A stretch of DNA of 64,000 nucleotides from Roseateles hydrophilus (GCF_026712245.1 NZ_JAPPUY010000001.1:558001-622000); one strand, 5' to 3'. Positions 17,294 to 26,497 are shown, counted from the stretch's first letter. A program made the numbers and translations. The notes: generated by a model from the sequence alone, not told the origin.

Positions 17294-18099
17294 TCCCGGA
17301 AGCTGGGCGTGCCCTTGCCGGCCATCATGGCCTTCTGCAGGTCTTCGCTCATCAGCATCGCGGCGTTCCAGGTGGCGATGTGGTTGAGGCCGTCGGCCAC
17401 CGAGTGGTCGCGTGCGTAGTTGAGCTGCTCCTTGCTGCCGCGGATGGACAGCGGCGACTTGGCCGCAATCGTGGCCGCGATCTCGCGCACGCCGGTCTGC
17501 AGTGCCTCGCGGCTGTCGAACACGCGGTTCACAAGGCCGATCTCGCGCGCCTCGGCGGCCTCCACGCGCCGGCCCGTGTAGGCCAGTTCGCGCACCAGGC
17601 CCTGGCTGCCGATGAGCTTGGGCAGGCGCTGCAGCGTGCCCACGTCGGCGACCATGCCGATGTCGATTTCCTTGATGGAGAAGTAGGCGTCGGCGCTGCA
17701 GTAGCGCATGTCGGCGGCGCAGATGAGGTCGATGCCGCCGCCCACGCAGGCGCCGTGGATGGCCGCGAGCACGGGCTTGCGGCAGCGCTCCAGGCTGGTC
17801 AGGGTGTCCTGCATGTCCAGGATGAGGCGGCGCAGCGCTTCGCGCATGCGGCCGTCGCAGGGGTCCTGGATCTGCGGGGCGATGCCCATCATCATGGCCA
17901 GGTCGATGCCGGCGGTGAAGTGTTTTCCTTCGCCCTCCAGCACCGCCACGCGCGCCTCGGGCTGCGCGTCGATCCAGTCGAAGGCGCGGCGGAAGTCCTG
18001 CCACATCGTGGCGTTCATCGCGTTGGCCTTGTCCGGGCGGTTCAGGCGGACGGTGGCGATGTGGTCTTGGATGGAGACGATGAGGGTTTCGAGATGCAT
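17290..18099 (-). CDS. Crotonase-family delta(3,5)-delta(2,4)-dienoyl-CoA isomerase-like protein
   Basis: A 269-residue crotonase. The oxyanion-hole segments are EGKHFTAGIDL and HGACVGGGIDLICAADMRYCS. The segment YFSIKEIDIGMVADVGTLQRLPK strongly resembles mammalian ECH1, where the acidic residues of this stretch (Glu in KEID, Asp in ADVG) and the Asp of GGID are catalytic. It therefore probably shifts double bonds in dienoyl-CoAs during unsaturated fatty acid oxidation rather than hydrating enoyl-CoA. The ATG at 18099 (MHLETLIVS) is preferred over an upstream start at 18144 that adds a non-homologous leader. Confidence 0.87.
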   Translation of the reverse strand: MHLETLIVSIQDHIATVRLNRPDKANAMNATMWQDFRRAFDWIDAQPEARVAVLEGEGKHFTAGIDLAMMMGIAPQIQDPCDGRMREALRRLILDMQDTLTSLERCRKPVLAAIHGACVGGGIDLICAADMRYCSADAYFSIKEIDIGMVADVGTLQRLPKLIGSQGLVRELAYTGRRVEAAEAREIGLVNRVFDSREALQTGVREIAATIAAKSPLSIRGSKEQLNYARDHSVADGLNHIATWNAAMLMSEDLQKAMMAGKGTPSFRD

Positions 18100-18191
18100 G
18101 GGCGGGCGGGGGTGCTCGACGAAGTCCACATGATGCCCCGCCACGCCCTGGGGCCACTGTCGCCATCGAGCCAGCGCCGATACTTGCGCCC

Positions 18192-18854
18192 ATGATTCAC
18201 GCCACCAAACGCATTGCCGGCGGCGCCGGCCTCGCCTCCGTGCTAGTCAAGCGCGCTGCCACGCTGGAGCTGGACTGGGACACGCGCAGCAAGAGCCGCT
18301 TCTCGGCCACCGACTCCACTGGCCGCGAGATCGGCGTCGTGCTGCCACGCGGCACCACGCTGCGCGGCGGCGATGTGCTGGTCGCCGAGGACGGCTCCAT
18401 GCTGCGCGTCATCGCCGCGGCGCAGCCCGTGCTGCAGGTGCGTTTTTGCAGCGAGCACGGCCAGCCGTTCGACCTGCTGCGCGCCGCCTACCACCTGGGC
18501 AACCGCCATGTGCCGCTGGAGCTGCAGCCGGAGCTGCTGCAGTTCGAGCCCGACCCTGTGCTGGCCGACATGCTGCGCCGCCAGCATCTCATCGTCACCG
18601 AGGCGCAGGCGGCCTTCGAGCCCGAGGGCGGTGCCTACGGCGAGGGTGCCGGGCATGGCCATCACCATGGCCACGAGCATCATGAGCACGCGCATGAGCA
18701 CGGCCCAGGCTGCAACCATGACCACCGGCATGCTGCCGCGCCCGCGCCGGTGCGCAAGCCGCTGGCCATCCCCGTGAAGGCCCACGACCAAGGGCATGAC
18801 CACGGCCATGTCCACGGCCCCGGATGCAATCACGGACATGACCACGACCACTGA
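18192..18854 (+). CDS. ureE: Urease accessory protein UreE, with duplicated His-rich tail
   Basis: A 220-residue nickel metallochaperone that hands Ni to UreG. The N-terminal peptide-binding domain (VLPRGTTLRGGDVLVAEDGS) and the nickel domain with AYHLGNRHVPLEL and the HLIVTEAQAAFEPEGGAYG segment are normal. The C-terminal 60 residues are very rich in His and carry the motif HGPGCNH twice, separated by about 35 residues, which looks like an internal duplication of a metal-binding tail. It starts the accessory block, 9.7 kb from ureC, and overlaps ureF by 17 nt. Confidence 0.96.
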   Translation: MIHATKRIAGGAGLASVLVKRAATLELDWDTRSKSRFSATDSTGREIGVVLPRGTTLRGGDVLVAEDGSMLRVIAAAQPVLQVRFCSEHGQPFDLLRAAYHLGNRHVPLELQPELLQFEPDPVLADMLRRQHLIVTEAQAAFEPEGGAYGEGAGHGHHHGHEHHEHAHEHGPGCNHDHRHAAAPAPVRKPLAIPVKAHDQGHDHGHVHGPGCNHGHDHDH

Positions 18855-19521
18855 CGCCGCGCTGCTGCACCTGCTGTGGCTGGCCTCGCCGGCGCTGCCG
18901 GTGGGCGGTTTCAGCTACTCCGAGGGGCTGGAAGCGGCGGTCGATGCCGGCATCGTGCACGACGAGGCCAGCGCCGGTGACTGGCTGCTGAACCAGCTGG
19001 AGCTCGTGCAGGCGCGTGCCGAGCTGCCGGTGGCTGCTGCCGCCCATGCCGCCGCGCTGGCGCTCGATGGCGCGACGCTGGCCGGGCTCAACGCCTGGGT
19101 GCTGCAGACCCGCGAGACCAGCGAGAGTCTGCAGCAGGCCCAGCAGATGGGCCGCAGCCTGCTGGTGTGGATGCAGGGGCTGGTGCCCGACGCGCCGGTG
19201 CTGCCGCTGCTGCAGGCGCTCAAGCCCGCACCCACCTGGCCCGTCGTCATGGGCGCGGCGGCCGCGTCGCGCGGCGCGGCGCTGGCGCCGGCGCTGCAGG
19301 CCATCGCCTTCGGCTGGGCCGAGAACCTGATGCAGGCCGCCGTGCGTTGCGTGCCGCTGGGCCAGACGTCTGGCCAGCGCCTGCTGGCACGCCTCGTGCA
19401 AGCCATTCCGGGCGCCGTGTCCACGGCATTGGCTGCGCCGGAGCCCGTCGCGTTTGCGCCCTTGCTCGGCGTGCTCGGCGCCCGCCACGAACACCAGTAC
19501 TCACGTCTTTTCAGATCATGA
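18838..19521 (+). CDS. ureF: Urease accessory protein UreF
   Basis: A 227-residue all-helical protein of the UreD-UreF-UreG activation complex. Family marks are [21 protein letters not shown] near the N-terminus and [12 protein letters not shown] at the C-terminus, a position that matches the usual UreF tail. The ATG at 18838 is chosen because the family homology starts about 7 residues later; upstream in-frame codons lie inside the ureE His tail. Its stop overlaps the ureG start (ATGA). Confidence 0.95.
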   Translation: MTTTTDAALLHLLWLASPALPVGGFSYSEGLEAAVDAGIVHDEASAGDWLLNQLELVQARAELPVAAAAHAAALALDGATLAGLNAWVLQTRETSESLQQAQQMGRSLLVWMQGLVPDAPVLPLLQALKPAPTWPVVMGAAAASRGAALAPALQAIAFGWAENLMQAAVRCVPLGQTSGQRLLARLVQAIPGAVSTALAAPEPVAFAPLLGVLGARHEHQYSRLFRS

Positions 19522-20165
19522 CCGCACCGCTGCACGCCATTCCCCACCGCACCAAAAAACTCCCGCCGCTGCGCGTCGGCGTCGGCGGCCCGGTGGGGTC
19601 GGGCAAGACCACCCTCGTCGAGATGCTGTGCAAGACGATGCGCGAGAAATGGGACCTCGTTGTCGTCACCAACGACATCTACACGAAGGAAGACCAGCGT
19701 CTGCTGACCGTGGCCGGCGCACTGGCGCCCGAGCGCATCATGGGCGTGGAAACGGGCGGCTGCCCGCACACCGCCATCCGTGAGGACTGCTCCATCAACC
19801 TGGAGGCCGTGGACCGCATGCTGGAGAAGTTTCCCGACGCGGACATCGTCTTTGTCGAGAGCGGCGGTGACAACCTGGCCGCCACCTTCAGCCCCGAGCT
19901 GAGCGACCTGACCATCTACGTCATCGACGTGGCCGCCGGCGAGAAGATCCCGCGCAAGGGCGGCCCCGGCATCACGAAGAGCGACCTGTTCGTCATCAAC
20001 AAGACCGACCTGGCCCCGCACGTGGGCGCTGACTTGGACATCATGCGCAGCGACACCGCCCGCATGCGGCCCGTGAAGCCCTGGGTCATGACCAACCTCA
20101 AAACCCGCGAGGGGCTGGCCGAGGTGGTGAGCTTCATCGAGAAGAAGGGCCTGCTCGTTGCCTGA
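19518..20165 (+). CDS. ureG: Urease accessory GTPase UreG
   Basis: A 215-residue SIMIBI GTPase that drives nickel insertion into urease. The P-loop GPVGSGKT spans residues 24-31; the Cys-Pro-His nickel-binding motif appears in [13 protein letters not shown], and the G4-like [10 protein letters not shown] near the C-terminus gives guanine specificity. The N-terminal [13 protein letters not shown] carries two histidines. It overlaps ureF by 4 nt and ureD by 8 nt. Confidence 0.97.
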   Translation: MTAPLHAIPHRTKKLPPLRVGVGGPVGSGKTTLVEMLCKTMREKWDLVVVTNDIYTKEDQRLLTVAGALAPERIMGVETGGCPHTAIREDCSINLEAVDRMLEKFPDADIVFVESGGDNLAATFSPELSDLTIYVIDVAAGEKIPRKGGPGITKSDLFVINKTDLAPHVGADLDIMRSDTARMRPVKPWVMTNLKTREGLAEVVSFIEKKGLLVA

Positions 20166-21078
20166 CGCTGTTCGCTGGCCGGCGCGGCTCGCGCTGAGCG
20201 CGGCGCGCGATGGCAGCGGCGCCACGCGCGTGCATGCGCGGCACCACGGCCCGCTGCGCCTGCTGAAGACGCTCTACCCCGAAGGCCCCGGTGTCGCCCA
20301 TGCGGTGTTGGTGCACCCACCCGGCGGCCTGGTGGGCGGCGACCTGCTGGACATCGAACTGGACGTGCAGCCCGGCGCGCACCTGCTGGTCACGACACCG
20401 GCCGCCACACGGTTTTACCGCTGCACCACCGGCGCCGCGCCTCCCCAAGCGGGCGGGCTCCCCTCGGGGGAAGGGCTGGGCGTCGCCCAGCTCCAGCCGT
20501 CTCGATCGCTTGGCGAGGCGGTGCAGGTCGTGCGCGCGACGGTGGGCGAGGGTGCGCGGCTGGAATGGTTGCCGCAAGAGACGCTGGCCTATCCCGACTG
20601 CTTCGCCCGCAACGAAGTGAAGCTGACGCTCGCCCCGGGCGCCAGCCTGTTCGCCACCGAGGTGCTGGGCCTGGGCCTGGCGGGTGCCGGCCAACCGTTT
20701 GACCGTGGGCGGCTGCTGCAGCACCTGGAGGTGACCGGGCTGTGGCTGGACCGTGGCTGGCTGGATGCGGCTGATGCGGCGCTGTTGAACGGCCCCTGCG
20801 GCCTGCGTGGCCACCGTGTGCTGGGCACGCTGGTCTATGCGCAGACGGTGGCCTTGGCGGACGGCGAGTCCTTGCTGGCCGACAGCCGCGCGCTGCTGAC
20901 CGAGGTGCCGTTGAGCGGCGTCACACAACTGCGCAGCCCGGGCGGCAGCGTGTTGCTGATGCGCGTGGTGGGGGACGAGGTGGAGGCGGTCACGGCCGCG
21001 CTGCGCAGCGTGCGCGCGCTGTGGCGCCAGCGGCTGTGGGGGCTGCCCGGCCACGCGCCGCGCATCTGGGCGACCTGA
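20158..21078 (+). CDS. ureD: Urease accessory protein UreD, with an in-frame insertion
   Basis: A 306-residue urease maturation scaffold. Diagnostic segments are [60 protein letters not shown] and the closing [14 protein letters not shown]. The only plausible start is TTG at 20158, overlapping ureG by 8 nt. Between RCTTG and VRATVGEG there is a Gly/Pro/Gln-rich segment of about 28 residues ([16 protein letters not shown]...) that most UreD proteins lack; its DNA is hairpin-rich and looks like an inserted repeat. Here ureD ends the operon, whereas it precedes ureA in most Burkholderiales. Confidence 0.94.
   Translation: MPDAVRWPARLALSAARDGSGATRVHARHHGPLRLLKTLYPEGPGVAHAVLVHPPGGLVGGDLLDIELDVQPGAHLLVTTPAATRFYRCTTGAAPPQAGGLPSGEGLGVAQLQPSRSLGEAVQVVRATVGEGARLEWLPQETLAYPDCFARNEVKLTLAPGASLFATEVLGLGLAGAGQPFDRGRLLQHLEVTGLWLDRGWLDAADAALLNGPCGLRGHRVLGTLVYAQTVALADGESLLADSRALLTEVPLSGVTQLRSPGGSVLLMRVVGDEVEAVTAALRSVRALWRQRLWGLPGHAPRIWAT
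20430..20505 (+). repeat. Hairpin-rich in-frame insertion in ureD
   Basis: The stretch contains CCCC-TC-GGGG (20460-20469) and a perfect GCTGGGC-GTC-GCCCAGC hairpin (20475-20491). It interrupts UreD homology without shifting the frame. The style (CTCCCC...CGGGGG) recalls the short GC-rich intergenic repeats of Comamonadaceae-type genomes. Boundaries are approximate. Confidence 0.5.
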
Positions 21079-21086
21079 GCAGCCCA

Positions 21087-21114
21087 CAAAAAAAGCCCAC
21101 GCGGACGTGGGCTT
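21087..21114 (-). terminator. Intrinsic terminator for the TerC-family gene
   Basis: The stem AGCCCACG (21094-21101) and CGTGGGCT (21106-21113) encloses a 4-nt loop. On the minus strand it is followed by T7 (A7 at 21088-21094 on plus), so it ends the minus-strand terC-like transcript. For ureD on the plus strand the tail is only TTGTC, so it may act weakly in both directions. Confidence 0.9.
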
Positions 21115-21160
21115 GTCGTGAGGCTCAGAGGCCGGCGCGCTGGCCGGCCGCTGTGGCGCG

Positions 21161-21925
21161 TCAGTCGTCGCCGCCGGGGATCTGCTGGCGCAGATGCACC
21201 TTGGTGTCGGCGTTCTTGCGCATCTTGATGTTGATCATCTCCACGCCCAGCGAGAAGGCCATCGCGAAGTAGATGTAGCCCTTGGGCACATGGTGACCGA
21301 AGCCCTCGGCCACCAGCACGACGCCGACGACCACGAGGAAGGACAGTGCCAGCATCTTGATGGTGGGGTGGTTGGACACGAAGCGGCCGATGGGGCTGGC
21401 GAACAGCATCATCAGGCCCACCGAGGCGACCACCGCGGCCACCATGATGCGCACGTCGCTGACCATGCCGACGGCGGTGATGATGGAGTCCAGCGAGAAC
21501 ACCAGGTCGATCAGCATGATCTGCACGATGGCAGCACTGAAGGCGGCTTTGGCGGCCTTGCCCGTGCTGACCTGATGGGCCTCGTCCTCACCTTCCAGCG
21601 AGCCGTGGATCTCGACCGTGCTCTTCCAGATCAGGAACAGGCCGCCGCCGATCAGGATGAGGTCACGCCCCGAGAAGCCGTAGCCGAACAGGTGGAAGAG
21701 CGGCTCCACCATGCCCACGATCCAGGCCAGCGTCATCAGCAGGCCGATGCGCATGAACATCGCCATGAACAGGCCCAGGCGGCGCGCGGTTTCCTGCTGC
21801 GCCTTGGGCAGCTTGTCCACCAGGATGCTGATGAAGATGATGTTGTCGATGCCCAGCACCAGCTCCAGCGCGGTCAGCGTGGCGAGGGCGATCCAGGTCT
21901 GCGGGTCGGAGAGCAGTTCAAGCAT
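21161..21925 (-). CDS. TerC/YkoY-family integral membrane protein
   Basis: A 254-residue membrane protein with about seven helices. The family motifs TALELVLGIDNIIFISIL near the N-terminus and IMLIDLVFSLDSIITAVGMV in the middle carry the conserved acidic residues thought to coordinate a metal. TerC-family proteins are linked to Mn(II) efflux, to metallation of exported proteins and to tellurite resistance. No tellurite genes are nearby, so a manganese-related role is more likely. Monocistronic, with its own terminator. Confidence 0.9.
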   Translation of the reverse strand: MLELLSDPQTWIALATLTALELVLGIDNIIFISILVDKLPKAQQETARRLGLFMAMFMRIGLLMTLAWIVGMVEPLFHLFGYGFSGRDLILIGGGLFLIWKSTVEIHGSLEGEDEAHQVSTGKAAKAAFSAAIVQIMLIDLVFSLDSIITAVGMVSDVRIMVAAVVASVGLMMLFASPIGRFVSNHPTIKMLALSFLVVVGVVLVAEGFGHHVPKGYIYFAMAFSLGVEMINIKMRKNADTKVHLRQQIPGGDD

Positions 21926-22046
21926 GGTAGGTGCAGGGGTTCAGCGGCCGTAAAAAAACCCAGCATTGTCGCAAGGCGTCGGCCAGCCTGTCGTTGAACG
22001 AAGCTTCGGTTTTAGTTGTGCTTTTGCGCCAGGGCGGCGCGGCGCA

Positions 22047-22583
22047 TCACGGGTGCGCCAGGTCGCGCAGGTGCGTGGGCCCAACGCGTTTTTCGATTTC
22101 GGCCAGCAGTGCGCGGCCCCAGCCCAGCATGAACAGGGCCTCGCCGACAACGAACATCGGGCCGACCAGCAGGCCGACCAGGTCGTCCACGAAGGCCGGC
22201 TTGCGGCCCTCGTAGTAATGGCCAACGAACTGGAACACCCAGCCCACCACGAAGCTGCCGACACCAACCGCCAGCCACATCGTCATCGACGCCTGGGCGA
22301 AGGGCATGGCCAGTGCCGTCAGCAGGCCGTTGACGACGGCGGTGGCGCCGCCCAGTGCGAGGTTGCCGCGCGTGAGATACCACAGCGTGGACAGCGCCCA
22401 CAGCAGGATGGCAGCGTTCATGGGGGCGCTGCCGATGTTGAACTCGATGCGCGACAGCAGCGCGCTGATCGCGAAGACGATCAGCGGAATGCCGATGAAG
22501 TGGGTGGTGATATTGCGGCGGTCGCGGTGATAGGCGGCGTATTGCGCCATCAGGTCGAGCGCGGGGCGGAACAGGCTGGCCAT
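22047..22583 (-). CDS. Mpo1-like (DUF962) membrane protein
   Basis: A 178-residue protein with about four membrane helices. It has the DUF962 pattern: YAAYHRDRRNITTHFIGIPLIVFAI at the N-terminus and FQFVGHYYEGRKPAFVDDLVGLLVGP in the second half. The three conserved histidines of these segments match those needed by yeast Mpo1, an Fe(II) dioxygenase in 2-hydroxy fatty acid breakdown. The bacterial function is not established. The ATG at 22583 matches the family N-terminus (MASLFRPALDLMAQYA). Confidence 0.85.
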   Translation of the reverse strand: MASLFRPALDLMAQYAAYHRDRRNITTHFIGIPLIVFAISALLSRIEFNIGSAPMNAAILLWALSTLWYLTRGNLALGGATAVVNGLLTALAMPFAQASMTMWLAVGVGSFVVGWVFQFVGHYYEGRKPAFVDDLVGLLVGPMFVVGEALFMLGWGRALLAEIEKRVGPTHLRDLAHP

Positions 22584-22685
22584 GGCAGGCTCCCGTGAAG
22601 AGAGGGTGACTATGCTAGTCCAGCCCGCCGCGCGAACGGCGCGCGACAGTCCCCAAAAAGCCTGCAGATTCCCCACTTGAGCACC

Positions 22686-23303
22686 GTGACGACAACCCGC
22701 CGACAGCTGCTTGTCATGCTGGCCACCCTGGCCGGCTGCAGCAGCCCGCCGCGCCTGCCAGCCACCGGCCCCCATCCCGACACCGCCCCTGCGGCGGCCG
22801 ACAACGAACTGCGGGTGCTGGTGTTCCGTGCCGGCGCGGCGGCGCGCATGGGCCACAACCACGTGCTGCGCGCGGCAGACCTGCGCGTGGACTGGCCGGC
22901 GGCCGGCCCGGTGCTGCGCTTCCGGCTGGCGGCGCTGGCCGTTGACCCACCGGAGCTGCGGGCCCGGCTCGGTGCTGCCTTCGCGAGCCCGGTAGACGAC
23001 GAGGCTCGCGCGGGCACACGCGCCAACCTGCTGAAGGCGCTGGATGCGGCGGCGCATCCGGAGGTCGTGGTGCGCACGCTGCAGCAGGTGGGCGAGGGCC
23101 CGCGGCGCGCTGTGGAGGCCGAGATCACGCTGCACGGCGTGTCGCGGCGGCAGTGGTTCGTTGTGGCGGTGGACGGGCGGCGGGCGCGGGGCGAGGTGGT
23201 TGTTCGCCAGAGCGACTTCGACGTCCAGCCCTTCGCGGTGCTGGGTGGGCTGCTGGCCGTGCAGGACGCGCTGGTGGTGCAGTTCGAGCTGCTTCAGCCC
23301 TGA
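22686..23303 (+). CDS. YceI-like lipoprotein
   Basis: A protein of about 205 residues with a lipoprotein signal (LLVMLATLAGCSSP) placing the lipidated Cys near residue 18. The mature part resembles the YceI lipocalin-like barrel: VFRAGAAARMGHNHVL near the start, VEAEITLHGVSRRQWFVV in the middle and EVVVRQSDFDVQPFAVLGGLLAVQDALVVQFELL at the end. YceI proteins bind polyisoprenoid or other lipids in the periplasm. GTG 22686 is preferred; TTG 22677 in the same frame is possible. Confidence 0.75.
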   Translation: MTTTRRQLLVMLATLAGCSSPPRLPATGPHPDTAPAAADNELRVLVFRAGAAARMGHNHVLRAADLRVDWPAAGPVLRFRLAALAVDPPELRARLGAAFASPVDDEARAGTRANLLKALDAAAHPEVVVRTLQQVGEGPRRAVEAEITLHGVSRRQWFVVAVDGRRARGEVVVRQSDFDVQPFAVLGGLLAVQDALVVQFELLQP

Positions 23304-23305
23304 AT

Positions 23306-23827
23306 TCAGTCCTGAAGCCGCAGCAGCATCAGGTCCTTGTCGAGCCGGCGGCCGTCAGGCAGGCGTATCGCATCGGGCAGGCTGCCGTAGCGGCTGAAGC
23401 CGGCGCTTTCGTACAGCCCGGTCGCCGCACGGTTGCCGGCCGTCACGCTGAGTGTCACCTGGGCCAGCGCGGGCACGGTGCGCAGCCGCTCCAGCGCGGC
23501 CTGCAGCAGCGCGCGGCCGATGCCGCGGCCGCGGTGGGTGTCGGCCACCATCATGCCCACCAGATGCGCGATGTGCTGCACCTTGCGGCGTGGCTCGCGC
23601 TCGCAGGTCAGCGCGCCGACGACGCGGCCCGCGTCCAGCGCCACCAGTGTGAAGAGCGTGGGCCCGTTGCCCGCGAGGCGGCTGCGGTAGCTGGCGATGT
23701 CGCGCAGGCGCTCGGTGTCGGCGTCTGATGTAAAGGCCTCGGGGTGGCAGGTCAGCATGGCGTCGCGCAGCGCCTTGTAGCCCAGCAGGTCGGGCTCCGA
23801 CAGCGGGCGGATGTGGATGTCAGCCAT
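23306..23827 (-). CDS. GNAT-family N-acetyltransferase
   Basis: A 173-residue GNAT acetyltransferase. The acetyl-CoA motif A is HLVGMMVADTHRGRGIGRALLQAALERL, followed by the typical VTLSVTAGNRAATGLYESAGFSRYG. The acceptor is unknown. Its ATG overlaps the mobA stop by 8 nt, so it is the last gene of a moaA-mobA-GNAT operon, though nothing in the protein points to molybdopterin. Confidence 0.88.
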   Translation of the reverse strand: MADIHIRPLSEPDLLGYKALRDAMLTCHPEAFTSDADTERLRDIASYRSRLAGNGPTLFTLVALDAGRVVGALTCEREPRRKVQHIAHLVGMMVADTHRGRGIGRALLQAALERLRTVPALAQVTLSVTAGNRAATGLYESAGFSRYGSLPDAIRLPDGRRLDKDLMLLRLQD

Positions 23828-24383
23828 GCAGGTCGGCCAGGTGGTTGAAGTTGGCGAACGCGGCCTCGTCATCGAAGCGCGCGACGCCGTGCGGCAGCGA
23901 GCGCATCCAGCGCAGCACGGCCCGGCCGCCGCCTTGCAGATAGGCGGCCAGCGGTTCGCGCAGGCGGGCATGCAGCAGGGCATGGGTGGGGTGCTCGCGC
24001 GTGGCTTGTGCGAAGGCCAGTCCATGGGCTTGCGCGGCCGCATGCAGGCGCTCGGCGAGGTTCGTCGGCAGACCTGGGCAATCACAGGGCGCGGTCAGCA
24101 GCCAGGCGTCGTCGGGCAGGGCCTGCAGCCCGGCCAGCATGCCGGCCAGCGGGCCGGCGAAGGCCAGGCCCGGCGGGTCGGCCAGCACGGGGTGGCCGAG
24201 CGCGGCGTAGACATCGGCATGGCGGTTGGCGCTGATGAGCAGCCGGTCGGCCTGCGGGGCGAGTCGCTCGATGACGTGTGCCACCAGCGGCCGGCCGTGC
24301 AGCAACTGCAGGCCCTTGTCGACGCCGCCCATGCGGCTGCCCCGGCCACCTGCCAGCACGAGCGCGTGCAGCGGCTCAGCCAC
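23820..24383 (-). CDS. mobA: Molybdenum cofactor guanylyltransferase
   Basis: A 187-residue nucleotidyltransferase that joins GMP to molybdopterin to make the MGD cofactor. The nucleotide loop [16 protein letters not shown] is at residues 10-25, and [18 protein letters not shown] holds the metal-binding Asp region. The start is GTG at 24383 ([13 protein letters not shown]), overlapping the moaA stop by 8 nt; no ATG fits. MGD is needed by formate dehydrogenases, which are common selenoenzymes. Confidence 0.92.
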   Translation of the reverse strand: MAEPLHALVLAGGRGSRMGGVDKGLQLLHGRPLVAHVIERLAPQADRLLISANRHADVYAALGHPVLADPPGLAFAGPLAGMLAGLQALPDDAWLLTAPCDCPGLPTNLAERLHAAAQAHGLAFAQATREHPTHALLHARLREPLAAYLQGGGRAVLRWMRSLPHGVARFDDEAAFANFNHLADLHG

Positions 24384-25479
24384 CGATGTAGTGCATCTCG
24401 ACACGCGGCTCGGCCGTGGCAGCGGCGGTGCCGCGCAGCTGCGAGTAGCGGTCGTCGCGGTGCGTCCAGACCCCGGCAATCGCCCCGGCCAGCTGCTCAT
24501 CGCTGAGCGGCGCGGCGCCGCGCAGCAGCGCTCGCAGGTCGTGGCCGCGGCTGGCGAACAGGCAGGTGTAGAGCCGCCCCTCGGTGGACAGCCGGGCACG
24601 GTTGCAGTCGCCGCAGAAAGCCTGCGTCACGCTCGAGATGAAGCCCACCTCGCCGCCGCCGTCAGCGTAGGCCCAGCGCTCGGCCGTCTCGCCGGGCGCA
24701 CTGGCCGACAGCGGCGTCAGCGGCCATTCGGCGGCGATACGGCGCTGAACCTCACGGCTGGGCAGTACCTGGTCCATGCGCCAGCCGTTGCTGCTGCCCA
24801 CGTCCATGTATTCGATGAAGCGCAGCACGATGCCGCTGTGCCGGAAGTGGCGCGCCATCGGGAGGATCTGGTTTTCGTTGACGCCGCGCTGCACGACCAT
24901 GTTGACCTTGATCGGCCCCAGGCCTGCAGCCTGCGCGGCGCGGATGCCGGCCAGCACGTCCGCGACGGGGAAGCCGACATCGTTCATGCGCTGAAAGACC
25001 GCGTCGTCCAGCCCGTCCAGGCTGACGGTCAGGCGGTTCAGCCCGGCGGCGCGCAGGCCGGCGGCCTTTTTCACGAGCGTGGAGCCATTGGTGGTCAGTG
25101 TCAGGTCCAGCGGCCGGCCGTCGGGCGTGCGCACGGCCGCCAGCATGGCGATCAGCGATTCCAGCCCGCGCCGCAGCGTCGGCTCGCCGCCGGTCAGGCG
25201 CAGCTTCTCCACGCCCAGGCTGGCGAACGCGCGCGCCAGCCGGGTGATCTCTTCAAAGCCCAGCAGCTCGGCATGCGGCAGGAATTGGTGGTGTTTGTCG
25301 AACACCTGCTTGGGCATGCAGTAGCCGCAGCGAAAGTTGCAGCGGTCGGTCACCGAGATGCGCAGGTCGCGCAGCGGCCGCCCCAGCACATCGGTCGGCG
25401 GCTGCGCGCCCACCCCCGCTGCTGGCGGGGCCAGGGGCAGTGTCCGAGCGTCCTGCAAGGGGATGACACGTGTGGGCAT
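24376..25479 (-). CDS. moaA: GTP 3',8-cyclase MoaA (radical SAM)
   Basis: A 367-residue radical SAM enzyme that makes 3',8-cH2GTP, the first step of molybdopterin synthesis. The first iron-sulfur cluster uses Cys47, Cys51 and Cys54 (CNFRCGYC), the second the C-terminal [21 protein letters not shown], and the protein ends in Gly-Gly, needed for activity in the family. The N-terminus before [10 protein letters not shown] is about 35 residues longer than in E. coli. The ATG at 25479 ([10 protein letters not shown]) is preferred to an earlier start at 25551, which overlaps the divergent upstream gene. Confidence 0.94.
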   Translation of the reverse strand: MPTRVIPLQDARTLPLAPPAAGVGAQPPTDVLGRPLRDLRISVTDRCNFRCGYCMPKQVFDKHHQFLPHAELLGFEEITRLARAFASLGVEKLRLTGGEPTLRRGLESLIAMLAAVRTPDGRPLDLTLTTNGSTLVKKAAGLRAAGLNRLTVSLDGLDDAVFQRMNDVGFPVADVLAGIRAAQAAGLGPIKVNMVVQRGVNENQILPMARHFRHSGIVLRFIEYMDVGSSNGWRMDQVLPSREVQRRIAAEWPLTPLSASAPGETAERWAYADGGGEVGFISSVTQAFCGDCNRARLSTEGRLYTCLFASRGHDLRALLRGAAPLSDEQLAGAIAGVWTHRDDRYSQLRGTAAATAEPRVEMHYIGG

Positions 25480-25555
25480 GACGTGAATTGTGGCAGTGGC
25501 GAGTAAGCCTTCCGGCACTTGCGGCCAAGCGGGGGGCACGTTCGAATGCAAGACG

Positions 25556-26497
25556 ATGGCTCAGATCCTGCACCCCGACCTGCCGCAGTTCATCGCGTTC
25601 GGCGAAGCGGCAACCGAGTTGTTGCGCACCGGCCCCGACCGCTGGCGCAGCGCCTGTGGCGGGTCGCCTTGGCGTGTGGCGATGGCGATGTCGACCCTGG
25701 GCCAATTGAGCGCCTTTGCCGGCGCAGTCAGCAGCGACCCCTTCGGCGCCGACATCTGGCAGAACAGTCAGGACGCCCACCTCGACATGCGCTTCCTCCA
25801 GCAACTGCCGCGGCCGCCCTTGCTGCTGGTGTCGCACGAGCCGGGCCAGGCGGCTTGCAGCGTGTTGGGCCAGGACAGCGCCGACCTGTACTTTCGCCCC
25901 GAGGGCCTGCCCGCCGGCTGGACGCGTGCGCTGCGCTGGGCGCATTTCGGCGGCCTGGGGCTGGTGCGTCAGCCGCTGGCCGGCCGCCTGCTGGCGCTGG
26001 CACAGGCGCTCAAGGGCGAGGGCCGCCTGATCAGCTATGCCCCGGGCTTTGTCGCGCCCCTCATGGATTCCAGCTACGACGACACGTTGGAGCAGATGTG
26101 CCGGTTGGCGGATGTGATCCATGTGTCCGACGTCGCGCTGCGCGGCCTGTTCCGGGCGTCGGACCACCACACCGGCTTGGCCCAGATCGTGGCGTGGAAC
26201 CCCGGTGTGCGCCTGCTGCTCAGCGGCGGTGCGGCGGGCTCGACGCTGTTCCATGGCGTGCAGGAGTGCAGCGCGCTGCCACCGCCAGTGGAGGCGGTGG
26301 ATGAGATCGGCGCGGACGATGTGGCCACCGCCGGCCTGCTGGACAGCCTGATGCGGGACGCCAGTGCTCCTGTGGAGCAGCACCTGCGCTGGGTGCTGGC
26401 TGCGCGCGCGGCGGCCTGCACGGCACCCGGTTTTGCGCCGCCGCGCCCGGGGCTGGTGGCGGCGTTCACCGACGCGGTCGAGCTCGCGCCTGCCTAG
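25556..26497 (+). CDS. Divergent PfkB-family sugar kinase
   Basis: A 313-residue PfkB-like protein. The N-terminal region keeps the sugar-binding pattern ([45 protein letters not shown]). At the C-terminus the GAGD anion hole appears as [13 protein letters not shown]: the catalytic Asp is kept but Gly-3 is replaced by Asp, unlike almost all members. Activity may be altered. It is divergent from moaA (76 bp between starts) and ends 85 bp before paaG, so it belongs to neither operon. The substrate cannot be predicted. Confidence 0.75.
   Translation: MAQILHPDLPQFIAFGEAATELLRTGPDRWRSACGGSPWRVAMAMSTLGQLSAFAGAVSSDPFGADIWQNSQDAHLDMRFLQQLPRPPLLLVSHEPGQAACSVLGQDSADLYFRPEGLPAGWTRALRWAHFGGLGLVRQPLAGRLLALAQALKGEGRLISYAPGFVAPLMDSSYDDTLEQMCRLADVIHVSDVALRGLFRASDHHTGLAQIVAWNPGVRLLLSGGAAGSTLFHGVQECSALPPPVEAVDEIGADDVATAGLLDSLMRDASAPVEQHLRWVLAARAAACTAPGFAPPRPGLVAAFTDAVELAPA

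Noticed and set aside
14249-18193. A 1314-codon open frame on the minus strand spanning gspA and beyond
   Set aside because: Only the last 546 codons match GspA. The rest is antisense to chrA and out of frame with the isomerase gene, which is the real minus-strand gene beyond chrA. High GC content keeps long spurious frames open.
21990-22025. Possible terminator with CGAAGCTTCG and a T run
   Set aside because: The palindrome has no loop and the run is only four T, so it cannot form a proper hairpin terminator.
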